A stretch of DNA of 64,000 bases from Corynebacterium meitnerae (GTDB lineage Bacteria; Actinomycetota; Actinomycetes; Mycobacteriales; Mycobacteriaceae). The stretch covers positions 186,001-250,000 of the forward strand of contig NZ_JAKMUS010000001.1 in NCBI RefSeq assembly GCF_027570075.1, read 5' to 3'. Position numbers and translations under genes: made by a program. The notes under the pieces were generated by a model. It made no database searches, was not told the DNA's origin, and was given only the letters and a program-made list of their open reading frames with translations. This document shows positions 9,158-19,031 of the stretch, one piece after another (position 1 is the first letter of the stretch; every line of letters starts with the position of its first letter).

Positions 9158-9472
9158 TTAAGTGGTCAACCCCAAGGCAACGCGCAAGGCTTCATTGATC
9201 CGCCGGAGAGATTCAAGTGATACTGCTCCGCCGAAGCGTGGCTCATCATCGAGATAGATTGTTTCGATATCGTCGCAGATAACGGAACCAACCACCGGAT
9301 CCTGGCTATCGAGCTCGACGATGCTTGGCAGCGGTGGCTTGTGTGAAGTGGTCACTCGCGCAACGAGTGCACTCCCTAGGGCTCGGTTGCGCGAGTTATT
9401 AGAGACCACGATCCACGGTTTTTCTCCGTATCCAAGATCAAGCCAGTAGATCTGCCCCCGCAGAAACGACAT
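9158..9472 (-). CDS. MazF/PemK-type toxin
   Basis: 104 residues, the usual length of MazF endoribonuclease toxins. The N-terminus RGQIYWLDLGYGEKPWIVVSN matches the family RG-x-I-W-x-D-L and R/KP-x-x-V-V-SN pattern. SALVARVTTS supplies the catalytic Ser/Thr strand, and GSVICDDIETI stands where most members have CDQIRT. The closing ESLRRINEALRVALGL fits the C-terminal helix. Expected to cut mRNA when freed from its partner. The gene starts 2 bases after the stop of the upstream 104-residue gene, the antitoxin by position. Confidence 0.82.
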   Translation of the reverse strand: MSFLRGQIYWLDLGYGEKPWIVVSNNSRNRALGSALVARVTTSHKPPLPSIVELDSQDPVVGSVICDDIETIYLDDEPRFGGAVSLESLRRINEALRVALGLTT

Positions 9473-9474
9473 GG

Positions 9475-9789
9475 CTAGTACCTATTCTGACGTCGATCAG
9501 CGCGGGTTCGGCGACGGTTTTTGGCTGCAATCTTAAACCCTTCGTCCTCCGCGAGAAGCTCCTGGGCGTATGCCTCATAAGCGGAGTCGAGTGCCCGCTC
9601 CCTTACAGAACGTGCGCCCAGTGCAACGAGTTCCGCGATCGCTTGAGATTCCGAAAGATTTGCCGGCATTTCACCAAGGGCGGATTCAAGGTAGTCACGT
9701 TCAGGACTACCTATATCCCGAATACGCTGAACAACGTCGAGGTCGCCGGCAGTCAAGGCAACGGATTTGCGAGTGGTTGAAGCAGTCAT
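9475..9789 (-). CDS. Putative antitoxin of the MazF-type pair
   Basis: 104 residues. First gene of a two-gene operon with the MazF-like toxin (2-base gap). The N-terminus (TTRKSVALTAGDLDVVQRI) could form a DNA-binding domain, and the C-terminus is long, helical and charged (ESQAIAELVALGARSVRERA, then KNRRRTRADRRQNRY), suited to wrapping the toxin. No standard antitoxin family is certain. The start codon is met directly by a promoter with an overlapping palindrome, as expected for autoregulation. Confidence 0.7.
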   Translation of the reverse strand: MTASTTRKSVALTAGDLDVVQRIRDIGSPERDYLESALGEMPANLSESQAIAELVALGARSVRERALDSAYEAYAQELLAEDEGFKIAAKNRRRTRADRRQNRY

Positions 9790-9795
9790 GTTTTC

Positions 9796-9824
9796 ATAAT
9801 AGAAATACGCTGCAGAATCTGCAA
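9796..9824 (-). promoter_or_regulatory. Promoter and operator of the toxin-antitoxin operon
   Basis: On the minus strand -35 TTGCAG (9819-9824), a 17-base spacer and -10 TATTAT (9796-9801) precede the ATG at 9789 by only 6 bases. The palindrome TGCAGA-A-TCTGCA (9811-9823) overlaps the -35 box, and TGCAGA recurs at 9835-9840. This fits antitoxin autorepression and a leaderless message. Confidence 0.7.
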
Positions 9825-9864
9825 CAGTTCTTGCTGCAGATTGTGCGGCGCCATTGAGGTGGAT

Positions 9865-10269
9865 CTAGACGGCGAAGCCGAGCGCGCGCAGCTGCTCGCG
9901 GCCGTCCTCCGTGATCATGTGCGGACCCCACGGCGGCATCCACACCCAGTGCAAGTCGACGGCATCGACGGTGCCGGAGCCGACGGAAGCGGCTTCAACC
10001 TGCTCCTCCAACACGTCGGTAAGCGGGCACGCCGGCGAGGTCAAGGTCATGCTGATCACAGCGGTCTTCTTCTCATCCTCCTCCGTGATCCAGATGTCGT
10101 ACACGAGGCCGAGGTCCACGACGTTAATGCCCAGCTCAGGGTCGATAACGTCGTGCAGGTATTCGGCAACATCGGCAGCAATCTGGATTTGCTGTTCGGT
10201 CTGCTCAGGGCGCTCGCCGGGCCCCTCGAAGCTGGAGGAGCTTGTGGTGTCGGTGTTGTCGGTAGCCAT
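9865..10269 (-). CDS. sufT: Fe-S assembly protein SufT (DUF59/MIP18)
   Basis: 134 residues. The DUF59 core includes VIDPELGINVVDLGLVYDI (about residues 41-59) and MTLTSPACPLTDVLEEQV, whose C81 is the conserved metal-cluster-related cysteine, then HWVWMPPWGPHMITEDGRE. SufT proteins help mature Fe-S proteins. The first 25 residues are a low-complexity Ser/Thr/Glu tail. It is the last gene of the suf operon, 9 bases after sufU. Confidence 0.92.
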   Translation of the reverse strand: MATDNTDTTSSSSFEGPGERPEQTEQQIQIAADVAEYLHDVIDPELGINVVDLGLVYDIWITEEDEKKTAVISMTLTSPACPLTDVLEEQVEAASVGSGTVDAVDLHWVWMPPWGPHMITEDGREQLRALGFAV

Positions 10270-10278
10270 GTGTGTCTC

Positions 10279-10734
10279 CTATTTATTCTCAAGTGTCGTG
10301 ATCGCGTCGCTCGTCGCGGCCTGGAAGGCCTTCCAACCGAGCAGCGCACATTTCACGCGTGCGGGGAATTTGGATACGCCGGAAAACGCGATGCCATCGC
10401 CGATGAGGCTAGGGTCGCCTTCTTTCTCACCCTTGGAGGTGATCATCTCCTCAAAAGCGTCGAGCTTCTTCATCGCCTCAGCGACGGGCAGGCCGATCAC
10501 TTCTTCCGTGAGCACGCTTGTCGACGCCTGCGAGATCGAGCACCCCTCCGCCTCATACGAGACGTCCTCCACCGTGTTTCCATCCGCCGATAGGTGCACG
10601 CGCAGCGTCAGCTCGTCACCGCAGGAGGGATTGACGTGGTGAACCTCAGCCTCATACGGGTCACGCAGCCCCGCGTGCTGCGGGTTCTTGTAGTGGTCGA
10701 GGATGACCTCTTGGTACATCGCCTCTAGGTTCAT
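10279..10734 (-). CDS. sufU: SufU zinc-dependent sulfurtransferase/scaffold
   Basis: 151 residues. The family cysteines are present in NPSCGDELTL, EGCSISQAST and VKCALLGWKAF, with the Asp of CGDE, giving the usual Zn-binding set. SufU accepts persulfide sulfur from SufS and passes it to the SufBCD scaffold. It starts 68 bases after the sufS stop and has a good ribosome site (AAAGGTGAAGG) upstream of its ATG. Confidence 0.95.
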   Translation of the reverse strand: MNLEAMYQEVILDHYKNPQHAGLRDPYEAEVHHVNPSCGDELTLRVHLSADGNTVEDVSYEAEGCSISQASTSVLTEEVIGLPVAEAMKKLDAFEEMITSKGEKEGDPSLIGDGIAFSGVSKFPARVKCALLGWKAFQAATSDAITTLENK

Positions 10735-10802
10735 GCTCTTCTTTCTTCTGCCTTCACCTTTAAACGGTTAATTAGTTTAAGTTCTACTTTGCTTCAACAG
10801 CA

Positions 10803-12133
<1,331 letters not shown>

Positions 12134-12142
12134 AGAGAGGGT

Positions 12143-12898
12143 TTACAGGAATGCCTCGTAACCCTCGGCCTCGAGCTTCTCAGCGAGTTCGAAACCACCG
12201 GTGTGCTTGATCACGCCGTCATCGAAGATGTGCACGTGATCCGGGCGCACATAGTTCAGGATGCGCTGGTAGTGCGTAATCATGAGGATGCCGCCGTTGG
12301 TCTCCTCCTGGTAGCGGTTGATGCCCTCGGAGACAATGCGCAGTGCGTCAACGTCAAGACCAGAGTCGGTCTCATCCATGACAGCGAACTTCGGCTTCAT
12401 CAGGGAGAGCTGCATGACCTCGTGGCGCTTCTTCTCACCACCGGAGAAGCCCTCGTTGACGGAGCGCTCGCTAAACGACGGGTCGATCTTCAGATCATCA
12501 CGAACCTGGTTGAGCTCCTGCACCCACTCACGCAGCTTCGGTGCCTCGCCGCGGACGGCGGTGACAGCGGAGCGCATGAAGTTGGAGGAGGACACACCCG
12601 GAACCTCGACCGGGTACTGCATAGCCAGGAAGAGGCCAGCGCGTGCACGCTCATCGACTTCCATCTCGAGGATGTTCTCGCCGTCCAGCAGCACCTCACC
12701 TTCGGTGACCTCGTAGGACGGGTGACCAGCCAGGGTGTAGGCCAGGGTGGACTTGCCGGAGCCGTTCGGGCCCATGATGGCGTGGGTCTCACGGGACTTG
12801 ATGGTCAGGTTGACGCCCTTGAGGATCGGGGTCGGTTCCTGTCCCTCCTCGAGAGGCAGGACAGAAGCGTGGAGGTTCTTGATTTCAAGAGTGGACAT
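12143..12898 (-). CDS. sufC: Fe-S assembly ATPase SufC
   Basis: 251 residues, an ABC ATPase without membrane parts. Walker A is [16 protein letters not shown] (residues 39-54), the signature is [13 protein letters not shown], Walker B is [18 protein letters not shown], and the SufC-typical ending is [19 protein letters not shown]. It drives the SufBCD scaffold. A 66-base gap to sufD holds a small GGCCGC/GCGGCC hairpin (12949-12964) just after the sufD stop. Confidence 0.96.
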   Translation of the reverse strand: MSTLEIKNLHASVLPLEEGQEPTPILKGVNLTIKSRETHAIMGPNGSGKSTLAYTLAGHPSYEVTEGEVLLDGENILEMEVDERARAGLFLAMQYPVEVPGVSSSNFMRSAVTAVRGEAPKLREWVQELNQVRDDLKIDPSFSERSVNEGFSGGEKKRHEVMQLSLMKPKFAVMDETDSGLDVDALRIVSEGINRYQEETNGGILMITHYQRILNYVRPDHVHIFDDGVIKHTGGFELAEKLEAEGYEAFL

Positions 12899-12948
12899 AG
12901 ATTCTTTCTTTCTACTTACCTGTGTTGTCTGTCATTGATCCCCTGTGG

Positions 12949-12964
12949 GGCCGCGGGTGCGGCC
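12949..12964 (-). other. Short hairpin behind sufD
   Basis: GGCCGC and GCGGCC pair around a 4-base loop directly after the sufD stop. There is no T-run, so it is more likely an mRNA-stabilising or weak attenuating structure than a full terminator. Confidence 0.4.
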
Positions 12965-14143
12965 TTACAGGTTCACCTGCTCGAGTTCGCCGGAGACGCG
13001 GTTGATCAGCTCTTCGCGCACGGACTCAACTGGGATGCGGTTGAGCACCTCGTTGAAGAAACCGCGGACGATCAGGCGGCGGGCCTCCCCATCCGGGATG
13101 CCGCGGGCCTTGAGGTAGAACAGCTGCTCCTCGTCGAAGCGACCAACGGTTGCGGCGTGGCCTGCACCCGGGATGTCGCCCGTTTCGATCTCCAGGTTCG
13201 GGATGGCGTCTGCACGTGCACCGTCAGTAAGCACGATGTTGCGGTTCGCCTCGTAGGTCTCGGTGCCAGATGCGTTGGAGCGGATGAGCACGTCGCCCAC
13301 CCAGCACGTGCGTGCATCAGGCAGCTTGGAGTTCTTATCCCCCTGCAGTGCACCCTTGTACAGCACGTTGGAACGGCAGTACGGGTGGTTGTGGTCGACG
13401 AGAAGACGGTTCTCGATGTACTGGCCGTCATCTGCGTAGTACACGCCCAGCAGCTCAGCGTCACCGCCGGAGCCTGCGTAGCGCACGCGCGGGGTGTTGC
13501 GCACAACTTCGCCGCCAAAGTTGGCAGCGGTGTGGCGCAGCACAGCGTCACGGCCAACGACGATGCTCTGTGCACCAACGTGAACAGCATCGTTTGCCCA
13601 CTGGCCATCGACAATGACGCCCACGTGAGCGTTGTCACCGATGTTGTAGTTGACGTTGTCCGCGTGAGTACCGGAACCGGTGTACTGCACGATGATAGTC
13701 GCACGAGCGCCCTCGCCCACCTCAATGTGGATGCCAGCAAACGTGGTCACGTCCAGGCCAGCACCGGTGGTGGTGATGACGATCGGCTCAGCGAGGTCCG
13801 CGTTCGCCGGAACCGTCACGACGGTCGCGTGCGACATGGAAGTCCATGCCTGCGCAGCGATACGGTCAACCGGTGCCGGTGTGGTCTTCAGACGTGCATC
13901 ATCACGGTCTACCTGCTCCACGGTCACCTCAGCCGGAGCTGCAACCTCAACCTGAGCCTCGCCCTGCGGAGCGAAGGTGCCGTTGTGCAGACCACGCAGA
14001 CGGCGCAAAGACACGAAGCGCCAGATCTCATCGCGACCCTGCGGGACCTCGAAATCATTGACGTCGTAGGAGGCGAACAGGTCGCCCTTGTTGTCGTGGA
14101 AGGTCGCGTTGCCGACCCTCTTCTTTGCGGGTGCTTCAGTCAT
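12965..14143 (-). CDS. sufD: Fe-S scaffold subunit SufD
   Basis: 392 residues. The right-handed beta-helix core covers most of the protein (VVGRDAVLRHTAANFGGEVV, then YIENRLLVDHNHPYCRSNVL), followed by the SufB/SufD C-terminal signature AGHAATVGRFDEEQLFYLKA and IPDGEARRLIVRGFFNEV. It forms the scaffold with SufB and SufC. It starts 3 bases after the sufB stop, so translation is probably coupled. Confidence 0.95.
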   Translation of the reverse strand: MTEAPAKKRVGNATFHDNKGDLFASYDVNDFEVPQGRDEIWRFVSLRRLRGLHNGTFAPQGEAQVEVAAPAEVTVEQVDRDDARLKTTPAPVDRIAAQAWTSMSHATVVTVPANADLAEPIVITTTGAGLDVTTFAGIHIEVGEGARATIIVQYTGSGTHADNVNYNIGDNAHVGVIVDGQWANDAVHVGAQSIVVGRDAVLRHTAANFGGEVVRNTPRVRYAGSGGDAELLGVYYADDGQYIENRLLVDHNHPYCRSNVLYKGALQGDKNSKLPDARTCWVGDVLIRSNASGTETYEANRNIVLTDGARADAIPNLEIETGDIPGAGHAATVGRFDEEQLFYLKARGIPDGEARRLIVRGFFNEVLNRIPVESVREELINRVSGELEQVNL

Positions 14144-14146
14144 TGT

Positions 14147-15592
14147 TTAACCAACCGATCCTTCCATCTGCAGCTCAATAAGACGGTTGAGCTCGAGCGC
14201 GTACTCCATCGGGAGCTCCTTCGCGATCGGCTCGATGAAGCCGCGAACAATCATGGCCATCGCGTCTTCCTCAGAAATACCGCGGGACATGAGGTAGAAC
14301 AGCTGCTCCTCGCTCACCTTGGACACCTTTGCCTCGTGGCCCAGGGTCACGTGGTCATTACGGATGTCGTTGTACGGGTAGGTGTCCGTACGGGAGATGT
14401 TGTCCACCAGCAGCGCGTCACACTCAATGTTGGAGTGGGAGTTCTTCGCGTTGGCGTTGATCTGCACCAGACCACGGTAAGCAGCACGGCCACCGTTACG
14501 GGACACAGACTTGGACACAATGTTGGAGGAGGTGTTCGGCGCCATGTGGACGACCTTTGCACCGGTGTCCTGGCTCTGACCCTCACCGCAGAACTGTGCA
14601 GACAGGATCTCACCACGAGCGTTCGGACCAGTCATCCACACAGCCGGGTACTTCATGTTCACCTTGGAACCGATGTTGCCATCGACCCACTCCATCGTGG
14701 CGCCTTCCTCGGCGCGAGCACGCTGGGTAACCAGGTTGTACACGTTGTTGGACCAGTTCTGAATCGTGGTGTAGCGGCAACGTGCGTTCTTCTTCACGAT
14801 GATCTCCACCACAGCAGCGTGCAGGGAATCCGTCTTGTAGATCGGGGCCGTGCAGCCCTCGACGTAGTGCACGTATGCGTCCTCATCAACCACGATCAGG
14901 GTGCGCTCGAACTGACCCATGTTCTCGGTGTTGATGCGGAAGTATGCCTGCAGCGGGATCTCCACGTGCACGCCCTTCGGCACGTAAATGAAGGAGCCAC
15001 CAGACCACACGGCAGCGTTCAGCGCGGAGAACTTGTTGTCACCGGCCGGAACGACGGAACCGAAGTACTCCTTGAACAGCTCCGGGTACTCACGCAGACC
15101 CGTATCGGTGTCCACGAAGATCACGCCCTGCTCCTCAAGGTCCTCACGGATCTTGTGGTAAACAACCTCGGACTCGTACTGGGCAGCGACACCAGCGACG
15201 AGGCGCTGCTTCTCTGCATCTGGGATACCCAGGCGGTCGTAGGTGTTCTTAATGTCCTCCGGCAGGTCCTCCCAGCTGGTGGCCTGCTGCTCGGTGGAAC
15301 GAACAAAGTACTTAATCTGGTCGAAGTCAATGCCCGTCAGGTCCGGGCCCCAGTTCGGCAGTGGCTTCTTGTTGTAGATGTCCAGTGCCTTGAGGCGCTG
15401 CTCCAACATCCACTCCGGCTCATTCTTAGCGGCAGAGATGGAGCGAACTACATCCTCATCGAGACCACGGCGTGCATTTTCACCAGCCGTGTCAGAGTCG
15501 TGCCAGCCGTAGTTATACGGCCCCATCGACGCAATAATCTCATCATCATTCATCGGCTTTTCAAGGCCGGGTGCGGGAGTGCTGCTAGTCAC
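14147..15592 (-). CDS. sufB: Fe-S scaffold subunit SufB
   Basis: 481 residues from GTG 15592, the usual length. Motifs include [20 protein letters not shown], the beta-helix, EECAL-equivalent region [12 protein letters not shown], and the C-terminal [20 protein letters not shown]. SufB is where nascent clusters form with SufC and SufD. The GTG overlaps the sufR stop by 8 bases (GTGACTAG), favouring coupled translation. An ATG at 15628 would add 12 residues lying entirely inside sufR and is less likely. Confidence 0.94.
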   Translation of the reverse strand: MTSSTPAPGLEKPMNDDEIIASMGPYNYGWHDSDTAGENARRGLDEDVVRSISAAKNEPEWMLEQRLKALDIYNKKPLPNWGPDLTGIDFDQIKYFVRSTEQQATSWEDLPEDIKNTYDRLGIPDAEKQRLVAGVAAQYESEVVYHKIREDLEEQGVIFVDTDTGLREYPELFKEYFGSVVPAGDNKFSALNAAVWSGGSFIYVPKGVHVEIPLQAYFRINTENMGQFERTLIVVDEDAYVHYVEGCTAPIYKTDSLHAAVVEIIVKKNARCRYTTIQNWSNNVYNLVTQRARAEEGATMEWVDGNIGSKVNMKYPAVWMTGPNARGEILSAQFCGEGQSQDTGAKVVHMAPNTSSNIVSKSVSRNGGRAAYRGLVQINANAKNSHSNIECDALLVDNISRTDTYPYNDIRNDHVTLGHEAKVSKVSEEQLFYLMSRGISEEDAMAMIVRGFIEPIAKELPMEYALELNRLIELQMEGSVG

Positions 15593-16289
15593 GTCCTCCG
15601 CTCCTTTCCGTTGTGGTTCCTCCAGCAAAGGTGCTGCTCTCGATCATGCTGATGTGGGCTGTACACACGCCATCACCATTGGCAATCAAGGCCAAAGGTG
15701 CGACGGCGGAGCCCACTAGCTCCGAAATCAGCTCGTGTTCAGCTTCACAGATTTCCGGATACTCCGCCGCAACGGCATGAACCGGACAGTGATGCTGACA
15801 CAATTGCATTCCCGAGCCTACGTGGTTTGCTTCGGCTGCGTAGCCTTGGGCTGCCATTGTGTCCGCAACGTCATTGGCAACTTCGGCGATATCGCCTTGT
15901 GGCCTGTTGCGCAGGGTTCCGAGCAGTTTCTCGGCTCGTTTACGGGCCAGCTTTTTCACTGCCTCGCGGCCACCGATTTCCTCGATAGCCGCGAAGGCTT
16001 CTAATGCCAGCTCGTCGTATCCGCTTCCGAAGCTATCGCGGCCTGAACTAGTGAGCTGGTAGTGCTGTGCCGGCCGTCCACGCCCCGCCTGCCCGGCTGA
16101 CCGGGGTGGCTGAGAGCTGTGTTCAACGAGACCTTCCTCAAGCAGCTTGTCTATGTGGCGCCGAACGCCAGCAGGTGAGATTCCGATGATGTCCGCCAGC
16201 TGCGATGCAGTGACGGGACCGGAGGTGAGCATTTCCGACATGATGCGCCCACGGGTTTCCCCGTCAGTGGATCGTGCGGTTCCGCTCAT
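15585..16289 (-). CDS. sufR: Fe-S-sensing repressor SufR (DeoR/ArsR-like)
   Basis: 234 residues. Residues 12-60 form a winged helix ([20 protein letters not shown], then [19 protein letters not shown]). The C-terminal half has the cluster-ligand cysteines C164, C168 and C181 ([11 protein letters not shown], then EICEAEHEL), as in cyanobacterial and mycobacterial SufR, plus C209. Holo-SufR represses the suf operon it heads. The ATG has an excellent ribosome site (TAAGGAGGG). Candidate operators lie in the gap shared with mptB. Confidence 0.93.
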   Translation of the reverse strand: MSGTARSTDGETRGRIMSEMLTSGPVTASQLADIIGISPAGVRRHIDKLLEEGLVEHSSQPPRSAGQAGRGRPAQHYQLTSSGRDSFGSGYDELALEAFAAIEEIGGREAVKKLARKRAEKLLGTLRNRPQGDIAEVANDVADTMAAQGYAAEANHVGSGMQLCQHHCPVHAVAAEYPEICEAEHELISELVGSAVAPLALIANGDGVCTAHISMIESSTFAGGTTTERSGGRD

Positions 16290-16332
16290 ATGCCCTCCTT
16301 ACTTCACTATTTCTTCTTCTCCCCTTTAGACA

Positions 16333-16359
16333 ACACTAGTGTGCCCTTAATTCCGGAAT
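16333..16359. promoter_or_regulatory. Two palindromes between sufR and mptB, candidate SufR operator
   Basis: ACACTAGTGT (16333-16342) and ATTCCGGAAT (16350-16359) are perfect 10-bp palindromes in the 114-base divergent gap. Mycobacterial SufR is known to bind an ACACT...TGTGA-type dyad, so the first is the likelier operator. No experimental support here. Confidence 0.5.
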
Positions 16360-16390
16360 ACTTCAATGTTTTGCATTCTTGCCAGTTTTG

Positions 16391-16396
16391 TAGACT
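16391..16396 (+). promoter_or_regulatory. -10 box, leaderless start of mptB
   Basis: TAGACT, preceded by TTTTG, ends 7 bases before the GTG at 16404. Confidence 0.5.
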
Positions 16397-16403
16397 GCAT
16401 CCT

Positions 16404-18050
16404 GTGAAAACGGACCGTGACATTTCTGGGCGGAAGCGCTACCGCATCGTCGGCGAGCTGCCGCGTCTCGGCCGTCCCGGTTCGCGCTCAGCGGAGCTAC
16501 ACGCTGGTGATACTCCCGATACGACCTCCACCACTCCTCTGCGCCCGAGTATCACGGAGCGTAACCGCTTTGAACTGCTCCGTATTTTCGGAATGATCGG
16601 CACATTGCTCATTGGGTTCGGTGGCCTCGGCGGTGGTGCGCTACCGGTGGTTAATAACCCCTATGGGGCGTTCCCTTTCGGGGCGTTGATGGGGCGGATG
16701 ATGGTGACGTCGTCAAGCATTGTGCTCCTTGGCGTCGGCTTCCTGGTTCTCGCTTGGCTCGTCATGGGCTCATTTGTGGGGGCCGACGGTGGACGCGCAC
16801 GCGTTGGAGTGCCACTGCTGCTTCGCACGTTTGGTGTGTGGGTTCTTCCGCTTGTGTTTACTGCTCCCCTGTTTACGCAGGACATTTACTCTTATCTAGC
16901 GCAAGGCTCAATCGTGGCGCAGGGCTTGGACCCCTACTCCGCAGGCCCTGTTGAATTGCTTGGCCCAGAGAATCCTTTGGCCCGGTCGGTTCCTTTCATC
17001 TGGGCAGAATCCCCGAGCCCCTACGGCCCTGTCGCTTTGGCTATCTCCGCAGGCATTTCCACACTCACCGGCGACTCAATTTTCTGGGGCGTTGTGTGCC
17101 ATCGCCTCGTCTCGCTGTTGGGAGTGGCAGCCGCCGCGTGGGGCATCGTCGCTCTTGCGCGACGCTGCAAGGTGAGTGGGCCAGTTGCTGTCTGGATGGG
17201 TGTACTCAACCCGCTGGTTGTGCTGCATCTGATCGGCGGGATTCACAATGAAGCCATCATGATGGGCATCTTGCTCGTCGGTTTGGAGCTGGGTTTGCGC
17301 GGCATTGCCAAGCTCGAGGCCAGCACCCTGCACGGTATTGCTCTCATCGTTGCCTCCGGCGCCCTCATCAGTTGCGCCGGGATGGTGAAAGTGCCCGGGT
17401 TTATGGCTCTTGGATTCGTGGGGGTGGCTCTGGCGCGTCACTGGGGTGGCCTGCGCGGTTTTGTGGCCGCCACTCTCCTACAAACCATCACGATGGTGGG
17501 CACTATCGCAGCGCTGACTGTGTCCACCGGAATCAGCCTCGGCTGGGTCACAGGCCAAGGTGGAGCGGCCACGATTCGCAGTTGGCTCTCTTTGAGCACA
17601 GACGTCGGCCTGGCGGCCTCATTCTTCGGCGAGCTTCTTGGATTGGGAGATCACTCCGAAGCCACGCTCACTGTCGCCCGGTCAGTGGCGCTACTCGTCG
17701 CGGTGGCGTTTTGCGCGCGCATGCTCTTCGCCACTTACAAGGGCACGATTGACCCCGTTGGGGGGCTCGGCGTGGCCACGCTCGTGTTGGTCATTCTCTT
17801 TCCCGTTGTTCACCCATGGTACCCACTGTGGGGCATCATGCCGCTGGCCGCGTGGGCGAACCGCACCTTCTTTCGTGCAGGTGTCGCGGTGTATTCAGCG
17901 ATCTTCTCCTTCCTTGTGCTCCCCCGCGGCCTCGCTTTAGCGCCGGCGACTGTGACGTTGATTTACTCGATGGCGCTGCTCGCTGCGATCACAATCGGCG
18001 TGCTCGTTATCGCGTGGTTCAAGCTTCGTCGCCCGCGCGCCCTACACTGA
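16404..18050 (+). CDS. mptB: Alpha-(1->6)-mannopyranosyltransferase MptB
   Basis: 548 residues from GTG 16404. A polar N-terminus of about 65 residues precedes roughly twelve hydrophobic segments. The first external loop carries LFTQDIYSYLAQGSIV, the acidic GT-C motif, and later SPSPYGPVALAI. The family uses polyprenyl-phosphomannose to start the mannan core of lipomannan/lipoarabinomannan-type lipoglycans outside the membrane, a trait of Corynebacteriales. The longer frame upstream has no conserved sequence and would run over the sufR promoter. Confidence 0.88.
   Translation: MKTDRDISGRKRYRIVGELPRLGRPGSRSAELHAGDTPDTTSTTPLRPSITERNRFELLRIFGMIGTLLIGFGGLGGGALPVVNNPYGAFPFGALMGRMMVTSSSIVLLGVGFLVLAWLVMGSFVGADGGRARVGVPLLLRTFGVWVLPLVFTAPLFTQDIYSYLAQGSIVAQGLDPYSAGPVELLGPENPLARSVPFIWAESPSPYGPVALAISAGISTLTGDSIFWGVVCHRLVSLLGVAAAAWGIVALARRCKVSGPVAVWMGVLNPLVVLHLIGGIHNEAIMMGILLVGLELGLRGIAKLEASTLHGIALIVASGALISCAGMVKVPGFMALGFVGVALARHWGGLRGFVAATLLQTITMVGTIAALTVSTGISLGWVTGQGGAATIRSWLSLSTDVGLAASFFGELLGLGDHSEATLTVARSVALLVAVAFCARMLFATYKGTIDPVGGLGVATLVLVILFPVVHPWYPLWGIMPLAAWANRTFFRAGVAVYSAIFSFLVLPRGLALAPATVTLIYSMALLAAITIGVLVIAWFKLRRPRALH
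18043..18048 (+). promoter_or_regulatory. -10 box, leaderless start of the 18057 ABC gene
   Basis: TACACT overlaps the last mptB codons and ends 8 bases before the ATG at 18057. Confidence 0.45.
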
Positions 18051-18056
18051 CATGCG

Positions 18057-19022
18057 ATGAATGCATCTGTTTCCCGCCTTTTTCAGTCACGCTCGCTGCC
18101 TGCCGGTGAGGTTGCACTGCTTATCGATGGCGTTACCAAAACCTTCGGCCCCAAGACCGCTGTTAACGGCTTGAGCTTGACTGCCCGCCGGGGCGAGGTC
18201 TTTGCGCTTCTGGGCCCAAATGGTGCCGGCAAGTCCACCACCATCGAGATGTGTGAGGGCTTCACCACCCCCACCTCCGGCCAGATCAACGTGCTGGGTT
18301 TCGATCCACAACGCCAGCCGGAGGAGGTCCGCTCCCGCATTGGCATCATGTTGCAAGGCGGTGGCTCTTATTCCGGTATCCGTGTAAAGGAAATGCTGGA
18401 TCTCACGGCTTCCTACAACAAGGACCCGCTCGATCCGGCATGGCTCATGGAAGTTCTTGGCCTTGAAGGCGTAGCCAAGACGACATACCGGCGTCTCTCC
18501 GGTGGCCAGCAGCAGCGTCTGTCTTTGGCGCTCGCGCTTATTGGCCGACCCGAATTGATCTTCCTCGATGAGCCGACCGCGGGTATGGATGCGCAGTCAC
18601 GTCGCGCAGTGTGGGATCTCATCCGTGCGCTGAAGCGCGATGGTGTCACCGTCATTTTGACCACACACCTCATGGATGAGGCGGAATCCCTCGCCGATCA
18701 CGTGGCCATCATCGACCACGGCTCGTTGCTCATCGAAGGCACGCCTGCTGAGCTTATCGACGGCACCTCCCCCGCCGCCCTCGAAGTCCACACAGATCGA
18801 CCATTGGATTTGGTGGCGGTGGCGGAATCGTCGACAGCTGAGCTGAAGCCTTCAGCCGAAGAACTGGTCTACCGTCTTGATTCTGCTGCGGACCCGTCGA
18901 TTATCGCTTCGGTTGCTGCTGAGGCGGCGCGCCAGAATGTATTGATCAAGCACCTGGGCGTGCGTCGTCGCACATTGGAAGACGTGTTCTTGGATATCAC
19001 CGGACGAGAGTTGAGGTCATAA
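18057..19022 (+). CDS. ABC exporter ATP-binding protein
   Basis: 321 residues. Walker A GPNGAGKSTTIEM (about residues 53-65), signature LSGGQQQRLSLAL, Walker B LIFLDEPTAGMD and the H-loop LTTHLMDEAESLADH are intact. The C-terminal extension of about 100 residues (RRRTLEDVFLDITGRELR) is typical of DrrA-type exporters. With the permease 9 bases downstream it forms a two-gene exporter; substrate unknown. The same pair lies upstream of ctaA in C. glutamicum, so a link to cytochrome oxidase or heme handling is possible but unproven. Confidence 0.9.
   Translation: MNASVSRLFQSRSLPAGEVALLIDGVTKTFGPKTAVNGLSLTARRGEVFALLGPNGAGKSTTIEMCEGFTTPTSGQINVLGFDPQRQPEEVRSRIGIMLQGGGSYSGIRVKEMLDLTASYNKDPLDPAWLMEVLGLEGVAKTTYRRLSGGQQQRLSLALALIGRPELIFLDEPTAGMDAQSRRAVWDLIRALKRDGVTVILTTHLMDEAESLADHVAIIDHGSLLIEGTPAELIDGTSPAALEVHTDRPLDLVAVAESSTAELKPSAEELVYRLDSAADPSIIASVAAEAARQNVLIKHLGVRRRTLEDVFLDITGRELRS
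18119..18129 (+). repeat. Near copy of the 11-mer (one mismatch)
   Basis: GCTTATCGATG differs only at the tenth base. It lies in the ABC ATPase gene and encodes LID. Confidence 0.5.
18752..18762 (+). repeat. 11-mer GCTTATCGACG, copy 6
   Basis: Exact copy in the ABC ATPase gene, encoding LID. Confidence 0.9.
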
Positions 19023-19031
19023 GGAAGCATC

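Noticed and set aside
15593-15628. ATG at 15628 as the sufB start
   Set aside because: The extra 12 residues lie within sufR and are not part of the family; GTG 15592 gives the usual 481 residues.
16290-16403. N-terminal extension of mptB starting at 16290
   Set aside because: It would code across the sufR promoter and palindromes, has no conserved sequence, and the GTG at 16404 is met by a -10 box.
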